64,000 nt of DNA from Piezodorus guildinii (GCA_023052935.1 CM041294.1:44992736-45056735); one strand, 5' to 3'; shown: positions 34,151 through 46,604, counted from the first letter of the stretch. Numbers and translations are program-made. Notes: generated from the sequence alone by a model not told the origin.

Positions 34151-34960
34151 TAAATTAAATTAAATTTCTATAGAAACATGTGTTTGATTCAAAAATCTAT
34201 TATATTATTATCTAAAATAATCAGTTAGTTTTATGTTCATTTCATCACTCTCTATTAACTTTTAAAAGCTTGTGTATGAGATGGTAATTTTTCTAAAATC
34301 TTTAGCTTTCCAACGGTATATCATACATGTATATTACTGCTCTTATGTTTAAAAACAAAAAATTGCATTAAAAAAATATTTTTTCTGTTTTCTCCTTTAG
34401 TTGGGTATCGAATTTATTCAATTTATATATTTACCAGTTTTTCATCAGCGTTAACAAGATAATCTAGTTATTATTATTGAATCTACAAAATTAAAGGTAC
34501 TTTAGGGGAAGAAAATTTAAAATATCGGCATTTAAGCCCTGTCAGACCATTTTTATCTAAATAAAACCTACATGATATTAAAGCCCATTAAATTTTACAT
34601 CGATATAGCGAGTTTAATCAAAATCGTCGGAACCGTTTTTGAGAAAATCGAAAAAAGGTGCAAAATGCATGGTATAAAGTGCCTCTTCTGGTAGGCTCGT
34701 TTTGATGAAAAAAGTTTTGTCACGTCTCGGGCGTATAGTTGTCTTAAATATGAAATTTCAGTTTCATAGGACTTACCGTTTCCGCCCGGGAGTTACCACA
34801 GACACACAGACACACAGACACACACACACAGACCTTTTTGCGGGACTTGGTTATTTGGACTCAGGGGACCCTAAAACGTGTATTTCCGTTGAAAACTGGA
34901 ATTCGAAAATTTTCACGATCGCAATACTTCCCCTTACTATATATAGTAAGTGAAAGTAAA
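34151..34960 (+). mobile_element. HINE-like element, second unit of a tandem pair
   Basis: Almost identical to the previous unit, but without the first ~120 bp of the element, so the junction joins the 3' terminus of one unit to an internal point of the next. The CA tract (34798-34830) is a different mixture of CA and CAGA. One extra G in the GCGGGACTTGG segment is among the few differences. Near identity means recent duplication. Confidence 0.85.
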
Positions 34961-34984
34961 AATAATATGTTGGCCTATTTTTTT

Positions 34985-35225
34985 ATATTTTTTTTTTGTT
35001 CACCCCTACATCACCTTTGAAGGCTGTAAGGAGTTACTCGGGCCAGTGGGTGAGGGCCAAATACATACAATTCAAGATGTAGGAACGTATGTGGTTGTGT
35101 TCTGCGCCTTGAAAAACATTTCATTTGATGATACGATGGTCCTGTACAGCTTCAGTCTCTCGTTTTGCCCTTCAAAGTATAAATTTATTAATAAATGTTA
35201 TAATGAGACAGAAAAAATAAATAAA
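34985..35225. other. GC-richer segment with open frames on both strands, unidentified
   Basis: The plus strand is open over 92 codons (34950-35228), including TFEGCKELLGPVGEGQ. The minus strand reads QNERLKLYRTIVSSNEMFF, KAQNTTTYVPTS, then one stop and IVCIWPSPTGPSNSL. Base composition differs sharply from the AT-rich surroundings. A GT donor-like site (AAG|GTGATG) closes the minus-strand stretch. I do not recognise a family. It may be an old mobile-element piece or a decayed exon. Confidence 0.3.
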
Positions 35226-35231
35226 TAAAAA

Positions 35232-35470
35232 AACCTGTTCCTCTACTACCTGTGATAGATTTTTAGTCTTATAGAGATTCGTACTGTCTTCGGTCGCTCA
35301 GCCGCCAGTCTTTCCCCCCAATTTTATTGTACCCACTTAACAGAGGGTAGGTGAGCCTCAGGAAGGTCCTCATAACCTAGAGCGTCAAACGGCCTAATTA
35401 AGGAATAAAGAATTATTCTGCCACAGAACAGTCGACTAGTGCTCTATACACTAGACCACGCTGCTCCCAG
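35232..35470 (-). mobile_element. SINE-B copy
   Basis: Minus-strand SINE-B: head near 35470 (GCAGCGTGGTCTAGTGTATA), a weakened B box, and a body ending in AGAGGAACAGG followed by a TTTATTTATT-type tail on the left. Its end motif matches the copies at 26.67 and 35.82 kb. Confidence 0.7.
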
Positions 35471-35757
35471 GTTATGTCTAAATATATTAAAGATGAATAA
35501 ATGTGTAAATTTAAGTGATTGGAGGATTATAATCGTTATGAGGATTCATAAAAATGTTATGTTCGTTCAGTTTTTGTTTTTAAAAAAATAGGTTTTTAAG
35601 ATGGAGGAGGATTGTACCATAAAATGATTATACTATGTATTAAGCATATAGATAAGTGTAATTAAAAATTATTCTTTTCAATGCTTTAGGCACCAGATAA
35701 TGTTTCGGGACCAAGAGGGTGTACCCATTGTCATTGCTATGACTGTTGTGACAAAAG

Positions 35758-35758
<1 letters not shown>

Positions 35759-35820
<62 letters not shown>
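35759..35820. repeat. (TA)n microsatellite at a SINE-B 3' end
   Basis: About 31 uninterrupted TA units, joined directly to the SINE-B end motif at 35821. It is best read as an expanded tail of that SINE. Confidence 0.9.
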
Positions 35821-35824
<4 letters not shown>

Positions 35825-36015
35825 CTGTACCACTACAGCCCATGAAGAGTTTTGGGCTCAGTACATGTAGAGATTCGTACTGTTTCTAGGCCAAAGGCCG
35901 TGCAATGGGGTGATTCGGCCGAGATAACGCTCAGCCGCCAGGGTTTTTCCCATTTTCAGGTACCCGATTGATTGAGGCTGGGTGTGCCCCTGGAGGGTCT
36001 CCATACTACAGGATC
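35821..36015 (-). mobile_element. SINE-B, 5'-truncated copy with (TA)n tail
   Basis: Well-conserved SINE-B body on the minus strand (reversed: CTGGCGGCTGAGCGTTATC, CACGGCCTTTGGCC, GTGGTACAGG). The tRNA-like head is missing. The (TA)n tract at 35759-35820 is its tail. Confidence 0.75.
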
Positions 36016-36969
36016 GAAATTTTTATATTACTGAAAAATTAACTGACGAAAGACTGATAATAAATATATCATAATTTCGTATAAAGCTATAAACATTACA
36101 ATATATAATTCATTCAAATATCTTAATATTAATTATTTCGAGAAATATTCACAGCCGTTTTCAGAAGTATTATCAGATAAACACTAAATCCTCGGAGTCA
36201 ATACTTCTGGTGGCTTAAGCCCAGCTTCTTTAGAGCTAGTGAAGTCCTGGCTACGGACCAAGATCAGTTACTGGCTGCCTAGCGGGAACCTCATAAATCC
36301 TTGTGGCCTACTGTTCGTTCCTCTGCGGATTACAGATCATTTCAATTCCTTCTTTGGCAGATAGAATGTGCGCTGAAAACAATATAGCTAACACATGTTA
36401 TTTCTTATTTTTGTGGGTAATTACTTTTCAATATGAGCTTCCTAATCAAGCAAGTATATTGAAAGTTATATTTTTATCTAAATTATGAAAATTTCTACAA
36501 AGTTTTCTTCGTTTAAAAGGATCACAGTGTTAGTCATGGTAATTATTTTGTTAGTTGATACATACGTCTGTTTACCGACGATGAAAGTTTTTTATTATTA
36601 AATTCTGTAATATTTGTAGAATAATGAATAGAAAAATAACGTCGGGTTTAGTATCTTAGAGTAAAGAAACAAAACAAAGAATACAGATTACAAAGAAAAA
36701 AATGAAGAATATACAATAATAAATCAATCATTAACTTTGAATTCAAATTATTGAAAATTAATTAATTTATTTAAAAAAATAATAATATAAATAAATTATC
36801 ATTATGTTATTGTGCCTGATTTCGATATTTCTGTACATAATTTCAGGACATTATTTTCTATAAACTTTCACTTTTGAACCTTTAAGCTACGTAGAGTATG
36901 GAAAAATGTGGTATTATTAACTGTATTGCTATAATATTTAAATTGAATACACCATATTTTCATTAGGAA

Positions 36970-37045
<76 letters not shown>

Positions 37046-38811
37046 AGTGGAAATAGTTTGAACATGAAGTTGTATACAAAATTTAATAATTTAGACAAGG
37101 CCACTCTTAAAATGTATTTGGCAGGTTGGAGTATAACTTAACTACGTGTTTACATAATATTTATTGAACGAATAAATTAACCAAAAAAAAAAGACGTATT
37201 TACACTCAGAGAACAGGTTAGAACCTCGATTAATCTTATTAACAATTTTAACAGATGTTTTTTATGATTAAACTTTTTTCAAGATCGATTATTCCAGCCT
37301 CAGTAGATTTGCCTTATAACGAAGAGAGGGGCTCTTCTGCTACACACACACACACACACATATATATAAAAATTGGAAATTGATTTGACAATATGAAGTA
37401 TTTAATAAGCTCTGCTGTATGAATCACGTTAAAATTTCGGTAAAAAATTACAATTTAATGCAACATAGCTAGCTTTTGCTATTTCATATAAACACAGCTA
37501 ACCTATTCTAAAAATTAAATTAATACTAATAAGTTAATTAATAAAACTAAAATATATTTAAACTAGAGCATTAATATTTATTTTTTTATTAAAACCTTAT
37601 CACCAGTAGCTTCAGAAATAGCATAACATTTTAAAATTTGTGCTTTAAAGATATATTGAAAAAAATAAATTTTTCTTTGCATTTTGTTAGCCCCTTTATG
37701 TTGGTTTTATAGAGGTTGAATGAACTCGCTTCTTAAATATGCTCCCAAGATTGATTTTCCTACAAAGAGGTGGTGTTTTTAGGCTAATTTGTTGTAATTT
37801 GTTTGGTTTTAGACGAGCATTGTTTTTTTACATGCATTTTAATTAGTTAATTTAGTCCTTGGAGTAGAAATGCAAATTAGTAATGGACATAGAAGGTACT
37901 ACACTTGGGGAGGGTTAGGTGGTACTGCGAACTTCTGGGTGAGGTGGTACCTCCCCAACCGTGACTAACTCACCGGTAGCCCTTTCATCCGGCTATCTCG
38001 TCTCTCCGATAACTGTGTATCTTTAATATTATATTTTCAAACTTTTATATCTTATTCATCTCTGTTACGCTATTGTTATTTATTTTCGCTTATTTTTAAA
38101 AATGAAAATAATGAAAACTTTTGCTTTTCTATGACTGAAAAGTGTCTAGAAACCTCATCTGTTCTATTCGTTCGTACTATATATCATATACTTCTGAAGA
38201 GAATTGATTTGTGCATCGTTAATTTAATTAAATCTAATTAATTAGCTTAATTAGAGCTAGGTACCACATACAACCCCAACCCCCTCCTGCGGTATGCTAG
38301 ATTGGAATCAAAATTCTCATATGTAGGCATTTACTGAGATCATGTGGTAGACCACAGGGCAAATTATTACATTGCATTGCTTTCCAAAATTATTCTATTA
38401 AAAAAAATATGTTCCCAAAGAAAAAGAACTTTTAAAGCACTTCTTATTTAATTTTGAAATAAATAACTATGCATATTATGGTTGAGATTTTCCTGCCATC
38501 GTAAAATGCAACTTTATTTCATCGCAATATTTTAATATTAAGTTTTCCAAGACCTTTTCGTCTTAGTGAATCTTCAGTTAAAGGAAAAAAGAAAGAGAGG
38601 AAGAAATATTGCCATCTCAAAAAAATATCCTTAAAAAAAAAAAAAAATATCTTATTTAAAATACTATTTGTATACTTTAAACAACTGTAGTAACAATACT
38701 TAATTATTTAACTAGAATAAATTGGTAATTTATAAAATAATACTTCCTATTTTGCTTAAGTCTAGCTTATAAGGTTGTTAAACTTCATTATTTCCTGGTG
38801 TAAAAAGAAAA
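36016..38811. other. AT-rich DNA, no gene recognised
   Basis: Includes a (TA)n tract at 36971-37031, a (CA)n tract near 37343-37361, and GC-richer patches at 36185-36310 and 37900-38010 with no recognisable motif. A short phrase, CTCTCCGATAACT, is shared with 7060-7075. No coding frame of note. Confidence 0.45.
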
Positions 38812-39015
38812 AAAAAAGACCCTAGAGGTTCAGCACAACGCCCGTGGAACGAGGTGATTAGGCCGATCTACTCTCTTTCGCCAGATTTGCACCCAGTTTA
38901 TAGGTACCTACTTTGTAGGGCTGAGTCTATCCAAGGCTCCTAGGGTGAAATAAATAATATTCTGTTCAAACCGGTACCCGGAGAACACACTGAAACGTCT
39001 TCACTAATGCTTTAT
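38812..39015 (-). mobile_element. SINE-B, diverged copy
   Basis: Reversed, the body motif GGCGAAAGAGAGTAGATCGG and the head with CCGGTTTGAACAG near the B box can be followed in family order. Strongly diverged; no clear tail or target duplication. Confidence 0.6.
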
Positions 39016-39044
39016 CCACTAAACAACCATGTCACTCTTTATTT

Positions 39045-40135
39045 ATTTATTTTATTTTATTTTTTTTCTAAGCCCGGAGTTGGGAGTTGGAAATCGGAAA
39101 TAGAGAAGGAATATGGGATATCTTTTTCTGCATTACATGCATTATAAGAGGGGAGAGAGGATAAAAAAGTTGTCGGTATATGGAGCGAATGGGAGTCACG
39201 TCAAATGTGTATAGGTCTAGTCAAGTAGTCTATAGTCTGAGGTCCGTACATAGTCTTGCCAGCGCTGTGGCCGTCTTGTCGGAGTCAGTGTTTTAAACAG
39301 TGGGTTCATGCAGTACCGGAGACTATCAAAGAATTTGATATGTCTCCGGGAGATGAACTCTGTCACGGTCGGAAGTTCGAAGGTGTCGTGTATTTGGTCT
39401 GTCTCGTCCTCTGTAGAGAAGTATGCCTCACTATTCGTCTCAGTACTCCATTTTGAAACTGCTGGAGCTTTTTTGCTATGGATTGGCGATATATTAGTTA
39501 GCATCGGTGCTCCGTATAGGAGGGCGGTCTAATTAATGATTTATATATTAATATTTTCAGGCGGAGGGATAGATTCGGCGACGTTAGTTAATTATTTAGT
39601 CGATAGGACTTGGTCCTAGCCGTGCTAATCTTTTTGAGGCAGCGATTAGAGAATTTGAGGTGCTGTCAAGGGTGATGCCCAGGTAAACGATCCTATTGGC
39701 CGGCTTGTTTTTGATTCCCACTACCTCGTAGGTCTTCGGTATACGGCGCTTATTCTTCTGGAAAGAAAAAATAATACAGTCGGTCTTTTGGGATTAACTG
39801 TAATATTTAATCTCTCCAGCTTTTTTGTTATCTCATTACAAGCCAACTCGCCTGATGTAGAGCTTTCTCTGCGTTCATCGAGCTACTGTAAATCGCTATG
39901 TCAACGGCATAGGCGGCTACAGTACTGTTTTGTATTTGCTCCAACAGTTTCAGCTGTGTATATAGAGAATAGTACTAGTGATAGCACAGACCCTTGAGGA
40001 ACTCCGCAGGTGAGGTCGATTTCCTCGGAGAAGGCTCCGCCAACCAGCACTTCTATCTTACTTACCCCTGGAGAAATGAACGCAAGAGGGTGTAAAGCTG
40101 CTCCGGAAACTCATTGTCTGCAGTGTCTTACATAG
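39045..40135 (-). pseudogene. Jockey-like ORF2 remnant, dead sister of the 20.9-25.2 kb element
   Basis: Minus-strand remnant starting inside the reverse transcriptase. From the 5' side: FPEQLYTLLRSFLQG, TCGVPQGSVLSLVLFSIY (motif B), AAYAVDIAIYSS, LNITVNPKRPTVLF (motif D), LLYGAPML, and an intact C-terminal frame (39217-39504) with ELPTVTEFISRRHIKFFDSL. The order and the FISRRHIKFFD block match the intact element, but identity is clearly partial, so it is a separate lineage. Motif C reads YAVD instead of YADD, removing one catalytic Asp, and there are several frameshifts. About 170 bp of 3' untranslated sequence ends in an AT-rich tail near 39045. Confidence 0.8.
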
Positions 40136-41699
40136 TTGACTATGGGACACTCTTTATTAAATAAATATAAAACAAATTTAATAAAAAAATGAACATACTC
40201 TGTGTGGGTATGGGTATCTGTCACATACTCACTTATTTTTTGCATAATACAGCATATGAGAAAATGACCTTGTAGGATCATTCCAAATAGAACAAAAAAA
40301 AAGTAAAAAAAGTAGTTCCCTAAACTAGTAATTCTAAAAACTAATTAAAAATAAAAAATAAAATAGTATATATATATATATATATATAATATATATATAC
40401 ACACCTATAAATGTTTTGTAGCACAACGAATATATTAATTAATTATGGATCCTGCATAGCGTGTGTTAAATGTGCTTCTCATACAATAGTATACTACAAC
40501 GGTTTCCAGTTAAAAGTGTTAAAACTGTGCTGGTGTAAGGAACCTTTTAAGGCATACTTAGCTCTCTGCGGTGGGTCGTAGAAGTTTACGTCCTCTCCCT
40601 GTACCAATTCTTTTTCTCTGCACAGACTTAATGTTTCATGCAATCTTTCTGCTTTCTTCTTTTATGGAGACTTGCTTCTCAGAATATTCAGTAAAATTTT
40701 ACTTTGGCTTGTTGTTGGTCTCTTTACAGCGTCGATAATCTGATGAAAATGGGACCACATAAAATAAATTTAGTATTTTTATATTTGTAATTGATAATTT
40801 TTATTGCGAGTTGAAATTCACATTATATATGTTTTAAAAAAGAAATATAATTATTGATAATGTTTAGTTACAGTTATCAAGTTAACCCGAAGGTTCCATG
40901 TCAGTGGAACAAAAAGTCATTTACACCCTATGCTCATCCATATACCAATTGAAACTCGCTAATAAATATAGACTGTTAATAGAAAAAATTCCAACAATAA
41001 ATAAATGCAAATGTTATGTATGAATGTGATATTATTATTTTATATGAAATATGTGTTATATTTATAGAAATTCTTTAAAATTAAAAAAAAAAAAAAAAAA
41101 GGAAGTTAAATTTTCAGTCATTAGTAACGTTATGGAATAAGGTAATCATAGTTGATGAATATTTTATTCATGTAATAAGGGTAAAAACTTAGAACACGCC
41201 ATATTTCCGTCTAGACGTATAGAAACCTCTAGAAATCGAAACCTCTATTCGAAATCATTACAAAATTAACTATATTGAGGATGTAAAGTCAACTATAGAA
41301 ATTATTAAAGGTAGAAATAATCGGGAGTTAGTCTTTTTTAATATCTTAATTTAGCGACTTTTCGGCTCCAATTATACATAAAGATCGTTTAAAGCATAAA
41401 CTTATAACAATTTATGCATAACAGTTTGTAATCAAGTGTTTATGATTGACATGGTTCAGTAATGCCCTGATGATGGCTCAGAAGTTTGAGCTGAAACGTC
41501 GGCAAAATTAAAATATTAAAAAAGCCTGATTATTTCGACCTATATACAAAATTAACCTTGTGAATATCTTGGTAATAAATTTCGAAATTTATTTATTTAC
41601 TTTGCTTCGAGCGTTTACTAAAAAAGGTATACCAACGATTAGTATTAATTGTTTGGGTAATATTAAACAATGTAAGAATACATTAAAAACTCTACTTGT
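40136..41699. other. AT-rich DNA with a retroelement tail motif
   Basis: Near 41463-41550 the blocks TTGAGCTGAAACGTCGGC, AAATTAAAATATT, CCTGATTATT and CGACCTATA recur in the order seen at 18.66-18.72 kb. A (TA)n tract lies at 40371-40399. No gene recognised. Confidence 0.4.
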
Positions 41700-41870
41700 A
41701 TTTTAAACTGAATCCAATCTCATGGCAAATTACTTCCATTCCTCTGCGTCGATGGGAGGATTGCGTTAAGGCTGATCTCGGTTGCTTGGGCTTGAACGGT
41801 GAACATTGGACGAGTCTGTGTAGGCAGACTTTGGTGGTAAGCCTATTATTTTTATTATTTTGAGTAAAAA
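41700..41870 (+). mobile_element. LINE 3' end remnant
   Basis: Contains GGGCTTGAACGGTGAACATT, GGCAGACTTTGGTGG and AAGCCTATTATTTTTATTAT. The same three blocks end the decayed LINE at 53.04-53.54 kb. Only the 3' untranslated part is left here. Confidence 0.5.
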
Positions 41871-43077
41871 TAAAACCAGAGGGTATGAAACAAGAAATAT
41901 ACATTGATCATTATTAATTTGTGATATTAATTTTATCTTGGCTGTACTAGATTTATTGACATTGTACGATAAGTTTTGATGAATGAATAAAAATCACTAT
42001 GGTGTGGTAATGAGGTGAAGCAAGATTTTTGCATTTGGACCGAGTTACATATTTTATACTTTTTGAACTTGCTAATTAGTGGTCTTGTTGACTTTCACGC
42101 ATTAGAAATTCTAAGTAGAGGAGGGATTTTGAACTATTTAGCTTCTAATTTAAATTTCATACCCAGTCTAAAGAAAATCGTTGTTTTCTGAATTTCGTTT
42201 CAGACTTTTATATTTATTTATTTTATCAATATACTATTTGTGTTTGTACCCTTTAAATATACCATTTGTATATGGTCGTCTCGAATCCCGATTGCTCTCA
42301 AATAGTATGAAAACGAATTTTTTTGTAGGGTGGTTGCGGTCATTTAATTCTACATGGATGGTTTATTTATCAGAAATAATATTGTTTTTGCTTTATTTTC
42401 CTCGAATAGAAAACTGTCATTTTATCGTATTCCTATTTTTATTTGCCGTCCCGCAGATCTGTGATGCCTAAGTTTCAACGTATCTGAATAAATATTCTGT
42501 CACCGTCAAAGGTTTCTGTGTTGAATAGACTAAACCCGTCTATTTCACATGTGGGCCTGAAAGTTGTCCTTTTGTTCAAGTTGAGTTAAATGAACTCTAT
42601 CAGTCTTTTGAATGTGGGTATTTGAACTGGAGGAAACTTGTGTCGAAATGATGTTCTGTGATACATCATTGCTTTGTTTAATTAAACCGTTGCTGTAATT
42701 ATATATGTTTTAATTTCTACTCTTTCTTATAAGTAATAATTGTTTTATATATTATTATTAGTTTATTCTAAATCAACTCCTTGAGACTTAAGTGTTGTAT
42801 GTATTTTGAAACGTATCACTACTAGTTTGTAGGTATTAATTAAAACAAATTATGAAATTTAACATTTTTATAATATTTATTATTATAAAGAATGGGTGGA
42901 TGGTAAAAATAATATGAATATTAGTTCTGTTCTTAACAGGCTAAAAATATTTACTAAACAATGACTCTTTTTGATATTAAGGGCGCAAATTATATTTTAT
43001 TTTAAATATTAAATAATATTACATATAATTGATGTGAATTAAATTAAGTTTGTCAGAAATTTAAATAAATACTACCG
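41871..43077. other. AT-rich DNA, no gene recognised
   Basis: A 96-codon hydrophobic frame at 42181-42471 is AT-driven and unrelated to any family I know. Confidence 0.45.
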
Positions 43078-43560
43078 GACCCACTGTTTTGAAATTCCCC
43101 ACAAAAATACTAGGGCTTGCAATGATGATCCTAACTCCTAGACGTTTATATCAGCTGGTTGGTCATTTTTTTAATGGCGGTCGATTAAGAGTGATTTAAT
43201 TCGATAACTCAAGTTATTTTTGAAGGGTGATTAAATTATGAAAAATTATTACTGTTTTTACTCAAGAAACCCCCGAATAATTATTTTTAAAAAAATGAAA
43301 TTTTACTCATTAATACGTTCATAACTCAGATATTATTGAAGATAGAGAAAAATATGTATTGTATTTTAGATTCAAAAAAGCGCGATAAATAGAAAAAAAA
43401 AATGTTAATCTATATATACAAGTAACAAATTTATAATATTATTTACTAATGTAATTCCACCAAAACTCAGGTATTATTGAAGATAGAGAAAAATCGAAAA
43501 GATTTGCAGCTATAAACAGTTATGTCCTATTTTATATCAATTATTATTATAGAAGAGTAA
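43078..43560 (+). repeat. Repeat C, copy 1 (unnamed interspersed family)
   Basis: Shares an ordered series of blocks with 48590-49190: TTTTGAAATTCCCCACAAAA, TACTAGGGCTTGCAATGATG, ATATCAGCTGGTTGG, TGGCGGTCGATTAAGAGTG and then repeated ATAACTCA..TATT.TTGAAGATAGAGAAAAA units. No ORF or terminal repeat is visible. It is a dispersed element of unknown class. Confidence 0.65.
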
Positions 43561-43634
43561 TTTTAATTATGAATGTATTATTCGGAACAATCTCTTAATT
43601 TTATTTATATATTTCTTTACCATAACATATATAA

Positions 43635-44640
43635 ACTATGATTATAACACTGTAACGTTTCGAGGTACTTCTTATGCCTCATCTTCAGTTCTTTAAAAAT
43701 CATCTAAAATACAATTCAATAAATATTATAAGCAACCATACAAACAATAACAAACATTATCAATAATTTAGAATTCATTTATCACTTAAAATATTTACAA
43801 TCTGTTTATAAAAAACTTAATTAAAATTCTACTTACATATATTTCCATATTATATCATAATATAGGTCACATAATAATGTAATATTATTCATATATAGTC
43901 CCTATATATGAATTATCCTGTCAATCTGTTAAAATAATCTATTATTTCACCATCACATAATAATCCTCTTAACATTTTGCTGCCAAACAATTGCAACTAT
44001 CAGGCAGACTAAATTTGCATTTCATCTGATTCCATTCTTGTATTATTCAATGTTTTCAAATATCCACAACATAATTTTTATCCAGGTTAGAGATTAAATA
44101 TACATACACACAACACACACTTATATACACATACACTCACATTATCATTTTTTTAATATATATATATATATTTCATCAATTAAAATCAGAAATTCAAGTT
44201 ATTAATTATGTCTGCATAATTTTGACTTATTTTTTTTAATCTGTTTTGTAATTTACTGTATTTATTATGTTTTTAGTTATATAGATTAGTATCTTTCTAT
44301 TTTTGGCTTTTTGTTCTGTATTAAGTATTTGTATATTTTCAAAATGAAATTCATGTTTATTAGTTATACTAAGGTTGGATAGGGCTGTAAGATTTATATT
44401 TTTAATATTTTCGCAATTGGAAATGTGTCGTTTTAATCTAGTCTTATAACTAGATGTTACAAATGTTAATTTTTGATGTTTCCCCAATATAAGTTTTTTG
44501 ATAATTTTTACAATCTATTTTATAAATGGTATGAAGTTTATTTTCTTTTTCTATTTTATCCTTCATATTGGTGAAATTGTTGGCGAAAACTGGTGGCTGG
44601 TTGCGAGGGACAAATCCTGGTGGATAAACGTTTTAAAAAA
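43635..44640 (-). pseudogene. Penelope-like element, GIY-YIG endonuclease remnant and 3' end
   Basis: The minus strand reads VPRNQPPVFANNFTNM, KDKIEKENKLHTIYKIDC, YQKTYIGETSK, then (shifted) TRLKRHISN, TALSNLSITNKHEFHFENI, QILNTEQKAKNRKILIYI and NTVNYKTD (44236-44487 frame). This covers the linker after the reverse transcriptase and most of the GIY-YIG nuclease, with the GIY-YIG-like pair IYKI and YIGET. At 43640-43690 lies the usual PLE tail, reversed: GAAGATGAGGCATAAGAAGT and CTCGAAACG. It belongs to the same PLE branch as the one at 20.2/25.3 kb (compare NTVNYKTD with SRTINYKTD). At least one frameshift; the reverse transcriptase core is missing. Confidence 0.8.
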
Positions 44641-46344
44641 TATTTAATTTGTGTTTGATTTTGATGTATTTTTCAAGGTCTCTGTTTTGTTTTTTAGAGT
44701 TTTGTATTTTATAATTATTTGTATTTTTCTTTCTTTTGATTATTTGTTTTTTTTTTCAATATTTTATTATTTCTAACTATAGCCAACTTCTATAAATTCC
44801 TCCCTATGGGAGAGGCTTTTGTCAATATGATGCCAATAAAGCTATTATTATTTATTATTATTGGTGAAATACTGGTGAAATAATTAAGTGATTTAATTTA
44901 TTTATTTTTATTAATTGAATTATTTCACCTGGAACACCTAACGAAAGACGGTTAAGGACTTTTCAAAGTACCCCATATCACGTATATATCTCAGTCTATC
45001 CCTTAAATTCCTTAAACAATAAAGGGAAGAATCCATGACCCAGCGGCGAACAAGGGACCTCGCACTCACCAACCAGGCTTACAGGAACCTGCCCTAAAAG
45101 TCCCTTCAAAAAATATTTATACCCCATTCAGTAATTCTTTCCACGTAGCCATTGGGGATTCATAAAAAAGTGGAGGACTCGAGAACAGGCCCTGGATTTA
45201 TGACGTATTGTAGTGGTCTGGTTGGGGAGGGCAGGAGAGCTTTTGTGCCAGTAATTCCAGGACCCTCCGGGCCAGGGTTGTTCTTCATTCATCCCTCTGG
45301 ATATCGGCTAGCGAGGAACTTGGGGTCATCCTTGTTGTGAATGGTATCGCTTTCCAGTATGGCTTTCCTAGGAATATTCATGCTTATTATTTTTCTGATT
45401 AAAAAGTTTTATAAAAATAATCATAGATCTAGTATACACAAAGGTATGATGCCAGTACTACTTAAAAAACTCTTCCAATGACCACCGTCATAATCCCCCA
45501 CCTGCATTCGGCCTACTTCTTGGACGACTACCAGCCTTTACAGCGAATATTATCCCTTTGTGGACGAAGGATGAGTTAGCAGGACGAAACGATTTTTGTG
45601 AATGCTTGAGTGACTTACATGATGCAATAAAATGATCATTATATAAATTACCCTTTTAAAAACTTTGTATTTAGATTTTTTATGTATATTTACATCTTTA
45701 AAACTATACTTACAAGAATTACTATCTATATAAGAATCCAACTATCTTTACAAAGCTTAACATAATAAATTTATCTTACATATAAATTATCTTTTGAAAA
45801 CGTTATATTTGTATTGTTTATCGATATTTACATGTTCAAAACTAAATATTTATATCTTTTAAACTTCTACCAGAATCAGTAATCTTTTTAACTATATCAG
45901 TATTCTTTTTAAGAAAGGATAGTGCGATTCAATGCGATTGGAGATTAAAGGAAACATGAATATACTCATACACCGACTGTCGCCTCTTACTCGCCACTCC
46001 AGTCGCAAGAAAAGGCGTGGCGTCTGAGAGTCGCCTCTCGCCCGCAAAGGGTTAACCTTTTGAGAATTCGTCCAACTTAAGAACACACCGCTGTTTATAA
46101 TTCTTTCACCTCAATTAAACTGACGAGGTAGAAGCTCCGCAATTATTTTTTCTTAAATAATTATTAGTAAATCTGCCTAACTCGTAAGTAAAAGAATAAT
46201 ATTAAAAGTTAAAGATGAATAGAGTTCAACTGTTCTCTATTAACTTGCATAACAGTCTTATATATCTCAGACCATGAGTTCGGACCCGGCAGATGTCCCC
46301 AAGGTTTTCTTAAATAAGTAAAAAATGTCTTGGTTATACGGTCT
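44641..46344. other. Unassigned stretch, no gene recognised
   Basis: Near 44800-44870 a LINE-type end phrase, CCTATGGGAGAGGCTTTTGT, precedes an ATT repeat. A GC-richer patch at 45150-45350 holds a 62-codon frame with no known motif. Nothing else is supported. Confidence 0.4.
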
Positions 46345-46497
46345 TTTGGTGTGGACATACTATACGTGTGCGATGTCAGATACTCCTTAACGATCCCTAT
46401 TCTAATTAAACTTGGATAGGAAGAGTTTAGGACTTCATCTGTAGTACCGTCTGATAAGTCACAGTAATATAAAGTGAATTTTAATGAATAAACAAAC
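46345..46497 (+). mobile_element. SINE-A (or J3 LINE) 3' end, diverged
   Basis: Contains GTGTGCGATGTCAGATACTC, AAACTTGGATAGG, AGGACTTCATCTGTAGTACC and a tail ATGAATAAACAAACA. Only the block common to SINE-A and the J3 LINE is present, so the parent cannot be told. Confidence 0.65.
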
Positions 46498-46604
46498 ATA
46501 AAATAATAAATAATAATGAAATACTTAAATTAAAAAATATGATAATAAAAAAAGAATAAACAACCTGTTCCAAAGCTATAAGTATTACTTATAATTTGTC
46601 TTCA

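Noticed and set aside
33894..34953. Twin 83-89 codon frames beginning MMKKVLSRLGRIVVLNMKF
   Set aside because: They lie inside the tandem HINE-like units, run through the CA microsatellite (Thr-His repeats) and differ in frame after it. Older copies of the element do not keep the frame open.
42181..42471. 96-codon hydrophobic frame that might be a membrane protein
   Set aside because: Composition follows the T-rich DNA (Phe, Leu, Tyr, Ile); no signal, domain or supporting context.
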